From contig NZ_CP155551.1 in NCBI RefSeq assembly GCF_039679125.1, positions 3,720,001 to 3,784,000 on the forward strand: a DNA stretch of 64,000 nucleotides. Direction: 5' to 3'. The notes below the pieces were generated by a model, which was not told the DNA's origin, ran no database searches, and worked only from the letters and a program-made list of their open reading frames with translations. Made by a program: the position numbers and the translations under genes. Position 1 is the stretch's first letter; each line of letters starts with the position of its first letter. Positions 57,882 through 64,000 of this stretch are shown here, in pieces. This DNA comes from Blastococcus sp. HT6-4 (GTDB lineage: Bacteria > Actinomycetota > Actinomycetes > Mycobacteriales > Geodermatophilaceae).

Positions 57882-58420
57882 CACTTACCCGTCTTCCCGA
57901 CCTTGCGCTTGACGACCTCGCCCTGGTACCGCACACCCTTGCCCTTGTACGGGTCGGGCTTGCGGATCTTGCGGATCTTGGCTGCGACCTCACCGACGAG
58001 CTGCTTGTCGATGCCACTGACCCGCAGGCGGGTCGGGGACTCGACGGCGAAGGAGATCCCCTCGGGGGCCTTCACCGGCACGGGGTGGCTGAAGCCCAGG
58101 GCGAACTCGAGGTCCGAGCCGCGCGCCTGGACGCGGTATCCGACACCGACGATCTCGAGGGTCTTCGTGTAGCCCTCGGTCACGCCGGTGATCATGTTGG
58201 CGATGAGCGTCCGCGAGAGCCCGTGGAGGGCGCGGTTCTGCCGCTCGTCGTTGGGGCGCTGCACCCGCAGCGTGCCGTCCTCGTCGCGCTCGACGGTGAT
58301 CGGCGTGGCGACCGTGTGGCGCAGCTCGCCCTTGGGTCCCTTCACGCTGACCGTCTGACCGTCGATGGCGACGTCGACACCACCGGGCACGGCGATCGGG
58401 AGTCGTCCGATCCGTGACAT
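57881..58420 (-). CDS. rplF: 50S ribosomal protein L6
   Basis: The 179-residue protein has the two-fold L6 repeat and the C-terminal [21 protein letters not shown] signature. ATG 58420 is the start. Confidence 0.98.
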   Translation of the reverse strand: MSRIGRLPIAVPGGVDVAIDGQTVSVKGPKGELRHTVATPITVERDEDGTLRVQRPNDERQNRALHGLSRTLIANMITGVTEGYTKTLEIVGVGYRVQARGSDLEFALGFSHPVPVKAPEGISFAVESPTRLRVSGIDKQLVGEVAAKIRKIRKPDPYKGKGVRYQGEVVKRKVGKTGK

Positions 58421-58435
58421 CTTCGCTCGCTCCTC

Positions 58436-58846
58436 TTACCAGACGTAGGCGAGGACTTCCCCACCCACGCCCTTCTTGTTCGCCTGCTTGTCGGTCAGCA
58501 GCCCGGTCGAGGTCGAGATGATCGCCACGCCGAGCCCGCCGAGCACCTTGGGCAGGGCGGTGGACTTCGCGTACACCCGCAGGCCCGGCTTCGACACCCG
58601 GCGCACACCGGCGATGCTGCGCTCACGGTTCGGGCCGTACTTGAGGTCGATCACCAGCTGCTTGAAGGTGGTGCCGTCCTTCTCGACGTCGTCGACGGTC
58701 CAGCCGGCGATGTAGCCCTCCTGCTGGAGGATCTCGGCGATGTGCGTCTTCAACTTCGACGACGGCATGACCGCGGAGTCGTGGTACGCCTGGTTGGCGT
58801 TCCGCAGACGCGTCAGCATGTCCGCGATCGGGTCGGTCATGGTCAT
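58436..58846 (-). CDS. rpsH: 30S ribosomal protein S8
   Basis: The 136-residue protein begins [23 protein letters not shown], matching actinobacterial S8, so ATG 58846 is preferred to the Met two codons later. The C-terminal [27 protein letters not shown] is conserved. Confidence 0.98.
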   Translation of the reverse strand: MTMTDPIADMLTRLRNANQAYHDSAVMPSSKLKTHIAEILQQEGYIAGWTVDDVEKDGTTFKQLVIDLKYGPNRERSIAGVRRVSKPGLRVYAKSTALPKVLGGLGVAIISTSTGLLTDKQANKKGVGGEVLAYVW

Positions 58847-59002
58847 GGCGTGTGGTGCCTCTCTCGCCGCGGTTCCTCATGCGCCGGGTCTTCCGGACTT
58901 GGCGCGTGGGCCTCTCGGCGATCGGTGGTGCTCGGATGGAAATCGGCCCTGCGGACCGGTGCTGCTGCTAGCCAGCGAACTGGACCACGGTGGTGGCTCG
59001 GG

Positions 59003-59188
59003 TCACCAGCTGGACTTGCGCACGCCGGGGAGCTCCCCCGCGTGGGCCATCTCCCGCAGGCAGATCCGGCACAGGCCGAACTTGCGGAAGACGGAGTGCG
59101 GGCGACCGCACCGCTGGCAGCGGGTGTAACCGCGGACCGCGAACTTCGGCTTGCGGGCCGCCTTGTTGATCAGCGCCTTCTTGGCCAT
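59003..59188 (-). CDS. rpsN: 30S ribosomal protein S14, zinc type
   Basis: The 61-residue short S14 has Cys24, Cys27, Cys40 and Cys43 (CQRC and CRIC) for zinc. ATG 59188 is the start. The 156-bp spacer to rpsH holds no gene. Confidence 0.97.
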   Translation of the reverse strand: MAKKALINKAARKPKFAVRGYTRCQRCGRPHSVFRKFGLCRICLREMAHAGELPGVRKSSW

Positions 59189-59205
59189 TGGTTTCTCCTA
59201 CCGGC

Positions 59206-59790
59206 TCAGCGGATGGTGGTCACGACGGGCTGGCCGGCGAAGGGGAAGCCGAGCTGGCGGAGCAGCTCGCGACCCTCCTCGTCGTTCGTGGCGGTGGTGA
59301 CCAGCGTGATGTCCATGCCGCGCTGCCGGTCGATCTTGTCGACGTCGATCTCACGGAACATCGACTGCTCGTTCAGGCCGAACGTGTAGTTGCCGTGGCC
59401 GTCGAACTGCTTTGGGTTCAGCCCGCGGAAGTCACGGATACGGGGCAGGGCCAGCGACAGCAGCCGGTCCAGGAACTCCCACATCCGGTCGCCGCGGAGG
59501 GTGACCTTCGCGCCGATCGGCATGCCCTCGCGCAGCTTGAACTGCGCGATGGACTTGCGGGCCTTGACCACGGCCGGCTTCTGGCCGGTGATGGCCGTCA
59601 GGTCGCGGACCGCGCCGTCCATCAGCTTCGCGTCACGGGTCGCCTCGCCGACGCCCATGTTGACGACGATCTTCGTCAACCGCGGGATCTGCATGACGTT
59701 CTCGTAGCCGAACTCCGACTGGAGCGCCGGCGCGATGGTCTCGCGGTAGTGCTCGAGCATGCGGGGCAGCTCACGCGTGGGTGCGCTCAT
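59206..59790 (-). CDS. rplE: 50S ribosomal protein L5
   Basis: The 194-residue 5S rRNA-binding protein has [40 protein letters not shown] and [21 protein letters not shown] 59790 is 5 bp after rplX. Confidence 0.98.
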   Translation of the reverse strand: MSAPTRELPRMLEHYRETIAPALQSEFGYENVMQIPRLTKIVVNMGVGEATRDAKLMDGAVRDLTAITGQKPAVVKARKSIAQFKLREGMPIGAKVTLRGDRMWEFLDRLLSLALPRIRDFRGLNPKQFDGHGNYTFGLNEQSMFREIDVDKIDRQRGMDITLVTTATNDEEGRELLRQLGFPFAGQPVVTTIR

Positions 59791-59795
59791 GGGGA

Positions 59796-60143
59796 TCAGA
59801 GGTCCTTACCGGTGCGCCGCGAGACCCGGATGCTGCGGCCTTCCTCGTCCTTGCGGTAGCCGACCCGGGTCGGCTTGTCCTCGGAGTCGATCACCATCAC
59901 GTTGCTCACGTGGATGGGCGCCTCCTGCGTGACGATCCCGCCCTGCTGGGCGCCGCGCTGCGTCGAGCTGATGCGGGTGTGCTTCTTCACCCGGCCGACG
60001 CCCTCCACCAGCACCTTCTGGAGCTTGGGGTAGGCGGCGATGACACGGCCCTTCGCGCCCTTGTCCTTGCCGGACAGCACGAGGACGGTGTCGCCCTTCT
60101 TGACCTTCATCGACGGGGTCTTCCCGCTCGTCGGCTGAGCCAT
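59796..60143 (-). CDS. rplX: 50S ribosomal protein L24
   Basis: The 115-residue KOW protein has [23 protein letters not shown] after a short N-terminal extension. ATG 60143 has GGAGG at ten bases. GTG 60149, overlapping the rplN stop, is possible. Confidence 0.97.
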   Translation of the reverse strand: MAQPTSGKTPSMKVKKGDTVLVLSGKDKGAKGRVIAAYPKLQKVLVEGVGRVKKHTRISSTQRGAQQGGIVTQEAPIHVSNVMVIDSEDKPTRVGYRKDEEGRSIRVSRRTGKDL

Positions 60144-60145
60144 GA

Positions 60146-60514
60146 TCACAACACCTCCGGGGCGAGCGAGATGATCCGCATGAAGCGCTTGTCGCGGAGC
60201 TCACGGCCCACCGGGCCGAAGATGCGCGTGCCGCGCGGGTCGCCGCTGTCGCGGATGATCACCGCGGCGTTCTCGTCGAAACGGATGTAGGAGCCGTCCG
60301 GACGACGACGCTCCTTCACCGTGCGGACGACGACGGCCTTGACGACGTCGCCCTTCTTGACGCCGGCGCCGGGCAGTGCGTCCTTGACGGTGCCGACGAT
60401 GATGTCGCCGATGCCCGCGTAGCGTCGCCCGGAACCGCCGAGCACCCGGATGCAGAGGATCTCCTTCGCACCGGTGTTGTCGGCGACTCGCAGTCGCGAC
60501 TCCTGCTGGATCAC
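60146..60514 (-). CDS. rplN: 50S ribosomal protein L14
   Basis: The 122-residue protein starts [27 protein letters not shown] from GTG 60514. It heads the spc block and is separated from rpsQ by 214 bp with a strong hairpin. Confidence 0.98.
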   Translation of the reverse strand: MIQQESRLRVADNTGAKEILCIRVLGGSGRRYAGIGDIIVGTVKDALPGAGVKKGDVVKAVVVRTVKERRRPDGSYIRFDENAAVIIRDSGDPRGTRIFGPVGRELRDKRFMRIISLAPEVL

Positions 60515-60585
60515 GTCCAACTCCCCAAATACTTGTGGTGACAGCCGGGCCGGAACGGTGAACCGGCTGTCCGGCACCCGCGTGC

Positions 60586-60620
60586 GGACGCACCGGCGGC
60601 GCTGGGCCGCCGGTGCGTCC
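60586..60620 (-). terminator. Terminator between rpsQ (S10 block) and rplN (spc block)
   Basis: GGACGCACCGGCGGC and its complement form a 15-bp stem with a GCTGG loop in the 214-bp spacer. GCGCGCG-rich arms at 60643-60664 could make a second hairpin. It marks the normal S10/spc operon boundary. Confidence 0.75.
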
Positions 60621-60728
60621 GAAGCACGGGTACCGGGATGCGGCGCGCGCCCTGAGACGCGCGCCAGTCGTTCAGCGTACTCCTACCTGCGCCGGCCCCG
60701 GAGGGCCGGCCCAGGTGCGAGGCCTTCG

Positions 60729-61019
60729 CTACTTCGCCTTCTCCAGGACCTCGACCAGCCGCCACCGCTTGGTGGCCGACGTCGGCCGGGTCTCCATGAT
60801 CTGCACGCGGTCACCGATACCGGCGACCCCCTGCTCGTCGTGCGCCTTCAGCTTGCTCGTCCGGCGGATGACCTTGCCGTACAGGCCGTGCTTCACGCGG
60901 TCCTCGACCTCGACGACGATGGTCTTCTCCATCTTGTCGCTGACGACCAGGCCCTCGCGGACCTTGCGGTAGCCGCGGCCGGCCAGGCCGGGTCCGCTCG
61001 ACTCCTGGGTCTCGCTCAT
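60729..61019 (-). CDS. rpsQ: 30S ribosomal protein S17
   Basis: The 96-residue protein has [22 protein letters not shown] and [31 protein letters not shown] 61019 overlaps the rpmC stop by four bases. It is the last gene of the S10 block. Confidence 0.98.
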   Translation of the reverse strand: MSETQESSGPGLAGRGYRKVREGLVVSDKMEKTIVVEVEDRVKHGLYGKVIRRTSKLKAHDEQGVAGIGDRVQIMETRPTSATKRWRLVEVLEKAK

Positions 61020-61249
61020 GCCACACCCTCGCTCGGGGCGACGGAGAGACCGAGCTCGCGCTCACGCATGATCGTGTAGATCCGCGCGATGTCGCGGCGG
61101 ACGGTCTGCAGTCGCCGGTTGTTGTCCAGCTGGCCGGTGGCCACCTGGAACCGCAGGTTGAACAGTTCTTCCTTCGACTCGCGCAGCCGCGAGGCGAGCT
61201 CGTCGACAGACAGCTCGCGCAGCTCGGGAGCGGTCAGACCAGCGGCCAT
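61016..61249 (-). CDS. rpmC: 50S ribosomal protein L29
   Basis: The 77-residue protein has [26 protein letters not shown] and [25 protein letters not shown] 61249 overlaps the rplP stop by one base. Confidence 0.98.
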   Translation of the reverse strand: MAAGLTAPELRELSVDELASRLRESKEELFNLRFQVATGQLDNNRRLQTVRRDIARIYTIMRERELGLSVAPSEGVA

Positions 61250-61665
61250 CACACTTCTCCTTCACGCGTGATGAAGCGGCACTTCATCGGCAGCTTGTGG
61301 ATCGCGCGGCGCATGGCCTCACGGGCCACGGGCTCGGCGACACCGGACAGCTCGAACAGCACGCGCCCGGGCTTGACGTTGGCGACCCACCACTCGGGCG
61401 AACCCTTACCGGAACCCATGCGGGTCTCGGCCGGCTTCTTGGTGAGCGGACGGTCGGGGTAGATCGAGATCCAGACCTTCCCGCCTCGGCGGATGTGCCG
61501 GGTCATCGCGATACGCGCCGACTCGATCTGCCGGTTGGTCACGTAGGCCGGCTCCAGGGCCTGGATGGCGTACTCACCGAAGTTGATCTCGGTGCCGCCC
61601 TTGGCCCGGCCGGAGCGGCTCGGGTGGTGCTGCTTGCGGTGCTTCACGCGCCGTGGGATCAGCAC
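61249..61665 (-). CDS. rplP: 50S ribosomal protein L16
   Basis: The 138-residue protein starts [19 protein letters not shown] from GTG 61665 and has [25 protein letters not shown], the L16 signature. Confidence 0.98.
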   Translation of the reverse strand: MLIPRRVKHRKQHHPSRSGRAKGGTEINFGEYAIQALEPAYVTNRQIESARIAMTRHIRRGGKVWISIYPDRPLTKKPAETRMGSGKGSPEWWVANVKPGRVLFELSGVAEPVAREAMRRAIHKLPMKCRFITREGEV

Positions 61666-61668
61666 GTC

Positions 61669-62586
61669 TCAGCCCTCCGTCGTCTGGTTCTGGGTGGCCG
61701 TGGTCTCGGCCGCCGCGGTGGCCTCGGGGCCGGCGGCCTGGGCGACCGTCTGCTCGCTGACGGCCTGCCCGGACGTCTGCGCCACCACGGCCTCCGTCGT
61801 GTCGGCGGCCGGCCCGGTCGTGGACTGGGCCGCGCGGCCGGCCTCGGTCCCGCCCGCGGTGGTGCCGGAGGAACCCGAACGACGCTGCGGGCGCTGAGCC
61901 CGCTCACGCCGCTGCTGACGGTCGGCGAGGGCCTCGAGTGCCGCGCGCTCGGCGCGCGAGCCGCTCACGTCACCCTTGTAGATCCACACCTTGACGCCGA
62001 TGCGACCGAAGGTCGTGCGGGCCTCGTAGATGCCGTAGTCGATGTTCGCGCGGAGCGTGTGCAAGGGCACGCGGCCCTCGCGGTAGAACTCCGAACGGCT
62101 CATCTCCGTGCCGCCGAGGCGACCGGAGCACTGCACCCGGATGCCCTTGACCTGCGGGCTGCGCTGCGCCGACTGCATCGCCTTGCGCATGGCACGCCGG
62201 AAGCTGACCCGGCTGGAGAGCTGCTCGGCGACACCCTGGGCGACCAGCTGCGCATCGGACTCGGGGTTCTTGACCTCGAGGATGTTCAGCTGCACCTGCT
62301 TGCCGGTGAGCTTCTCGAGCTCACCGCGGATGCGGTCGGCCTCCGCGCCGCGACGGCCGATGACGATGCCCGGCCGGGCGGTGTGGATGTCGACGCGGAC
62401 CCGGTCACGGGTGCGCTCGATCTCGACCTTGGAGATGCCGGCCCGCTCCATGCCCTTGGACATGAGCTTGCGGATCGCGACGTCTTCCTTGACGTAGTCC
62501 TTGTACAGCTTGTCCGCGTACCACCGGGACTTGTAGTCGGTGGTGATACCGAGTCGGAACCCGTGCGGGTTGACCTTCTGACCCAC
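61669..62586 (-). CDS. rpsC: 30S ribosomal protein S3 with low-complexity tail
   Basis: The 305-residue protein has the KH domain and S3 C-terminal domain (about 1-210). About 85 residues rich in Ala, Thr, Gln and Ser follow and look disordered. GTG 62586 overlaps the rplV stop by one base (TAGTG). Confidence 0.98.
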   Translation of the reverse strand: MGQKVNPHGFRLGITTDYKSRWYADKLYKDYVKEDVAIRKLMSKGMERAGISKVEIERTRDRVRVDIHTARPGIVIGRRGAEADRIRGELEKLTGKQVQLNILEVKNPESDAQLVAQGVAEQLSSRVSFRRAMRKAMQSAQRSPQVKGIRVQCSGRLGGTEMSRSEFYREGRVPLHTLRANIDYGIYEARTTFGRIGVKVWIYKGDVSGSRAERAALEALADRQQRRERAQRPQRRSGSSGTTAGGTEAGRAAQSTTGPAADTTEAVVAQTSGQAVSEQTVAQAAGPEATAAAETTATQNQTTEG

Positions 62587-63053
62587 TAGCGGGTCCCTCC
62601 CCTCGTGTTGCTGCTGGACTGCTGGGTCGCCGGGCCGGACTGGCCGGTGTCCCGGCGCGCCTTGCGCGACTTCTGCGCGAGGACGGCGCTGCCGGCGACC
62701 TCGCTCACCTCGATGGTGATGTGGCTGGTCCGCTTGTTGATGCGGAACGCCCGGCCCTGCGCACGCGGACGGATCCGCTTGAGCGTGGGGCCCTCGTCGA
62801 CGTAGGCGGCGCTGACGACCAGCGCGGCCGGGTCGAGCTGCAGGTTGTGCTCGGCGTTGGCCACCGCGCTGGCGACGACCTTGGCGACGGGCTCACTGGC
62901 GGCCTGCGGCGCGAACCGCAGCAGCGCCAGGGCCTCGTCGGTCGGCAGGTAGCGGATCAGGTCCACCACCCGGCGGGCCTTCATGGGGGTCACGCGGACG
63001 AACCGGGCCGTAGCCCGGGCGACCGGTGCCTCCTGTCCCAACTGGGAAGTCAT
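62586..63053 (-). CDS. rplV: 50S ribosomal protein L22
   Basis: The 155-residue protein has [19 protein letters not shown] and the [22 protein letters not shown] exit-tunnel region, then a Ser/Gln/Arg tail. ATG 63053 is the start. Confidence 0.98.
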   Translation of the reverse strand: MTSQLGQEAPVARATARFVRVTPMKARRVVDLIRYLPTDEALALLRFAPQAASEPVAKVVASAVANAEHNLQLDPAALVVSAAYVDEGPTLKRIRPRAQGRAFRINKRTSHITIEVSEVAGSAVLAQKSRKARRDTGQSGPATQQSSSNTRGGTR

Positions 63054-63073
63054 CTGAATCTCTCTCTACCTGG

Positions 63074-63355
63074 TCAGCCGCGCCGGGAGCGGCGGTCGTC
63101 CTTGATGTGCCCGCGGAAGGTGCGCGTGGGCGCGAACTCCCCGAGCTTGTGCCCGACCATCGCCTCGGTCACGAACACCGGGACGTGCTTGCGGCCGTCG
63201 TGCACCGCGAGGGTGTGACCCAGCATGTCGGGGATGATCGTCGAACGGCGTGACCAGGTACGGATCACGTTCTTGGTGCCCTTGGCGTTCTGTGCGTCCA
63301 CCTTGGCGAGCAGGTGGTCGTCGACGAACGGGCCCTTCTTCAGGCTGCGTGGCAT
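63074..63355 (-). CDS. rpsS: 30S ribosomal protein S19
   Basis: The 93-residue protein has [46 protein letters not shown] and a basic tail. ATG 63355 is the start. Confidence 0.98.
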   Translation of the reverse strand: MPRSLKKGPFVDDHLLAKVDAQNAKGTKNVIRTWSRRSTIIPDMLGHTLAVHDGRKHVPVFVTEAMVGHKLGEFAPTRTFRGHIKDDRRSRRG

Positions 63356-63378
63356 GTCTGTCGGACTCCTTTACCCGC

Positions 63379-64000
<622 letters not shown>

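Overview
This is high-GC actinobacterial chromosomal DNA. Codon use is strongly GC3-biased, GTG starts are frequent, genes are packed with 1-4 bp stop/start overlaps, and WhiB-like and BldM-like developmental regulators are present. Gene content and order recall the Mycobacterium tuberculosis blocks around sucCD-uvrD1-chorismate mutase and around guaB-whiB3-groESL-tsa-alr-glmS-glmM-rpsI-rplM, followed by truA-rplQ-rpoA and the ribosomal cluster. The bldM/whiD/groESL/guaB neighbourhood also matches Streptomyces. From the protein style and the GAGCGAGC-type interspersed repeats I infer a member of Geodermatophilaceae (Blastococcus, Geodermatophilus or Modestobacter type). No rRNA, tRNA, CRISPR array, insertion sequence or phage gene was found.

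Layout. 1-10 kb: a partial low-complexity membrane protein, sucCD with a terminator, a B12-binding protein, a membrane protein, a lipase-like hydrolase, an M23 endopeptidase, pcrA/uvrD1, and a chorismate mutase gene preceded by a leader peptide and attenuator. 10-19 kb: a more variable stretch with a PIG-L deacetylase, a collapsed beta-lactamase-like pseudogene, a TfoX-like protein, a quinone oxidoreductase/HxlR pair bracketed by a 20-bp direct repeat, a PspC-type sensor kinase/NarL regulator system with PspC membrane proteins, a cation exchanger, a dienelactone hydrolase and a WYL regulator. 19-25.6 kb: guanine nucleotide synthesis (guaB, guaB3, guaA), a DUF5319-like protein, a BldM-like regulator and a WhiB3/WhiD-like Fe-S regulator. 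25.8-28 kb: groES-groEL1 behind a CIRCE element. 28-41.6 kb: a long minus-strand block making tRNA t6A (tsaD, tsaB, tsaE with rimI), D-alanine (alr), repaired NAD(P)H (nnr), acyl carrier protein activation (acpS), UDP-GlcNAc precursors (glmS, glmM) and ribosomal proteins S9 and L13. 41.8-47.9 kb: carbonic anhydrase, a sugar kinase and a molybdenum-cofactor cluster (moeA, moaC, mogA, fdhD, mobA). 47.9-64 kb: truA, rplQ, rpoA, then the alpha, secY-adk-map, spc and S10 ribosomal blocks, running off the window inside rplB.

The most interesting features are regulatory and repetitive rather than enzymatic. They are: (i) an apparently leaderless Phe-Tyr-Tyr leader peptide with an attenuator in front of the chorismate mutase gene; (ii) two interspersed hairpin families (24051/45575 and 25705/37375) placed just after stop codons, the second showing a compensatory base-pair change between its copies; (iii) a repeat-derived 26-codon frame that overlaps the moeA stop and the moaC start; (iv) a duplicated guaB tail forming a 20-codon frame in front of guaB3; (v) a truA gene without a canonical start codon and with a terminator-like hairpin inside its first codons; and (vi) strong GC-rich hairpins at most transcription-unit boundaries of the ribosomal cluster. 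None of these was tested by database search or folding software; all were read by eye.
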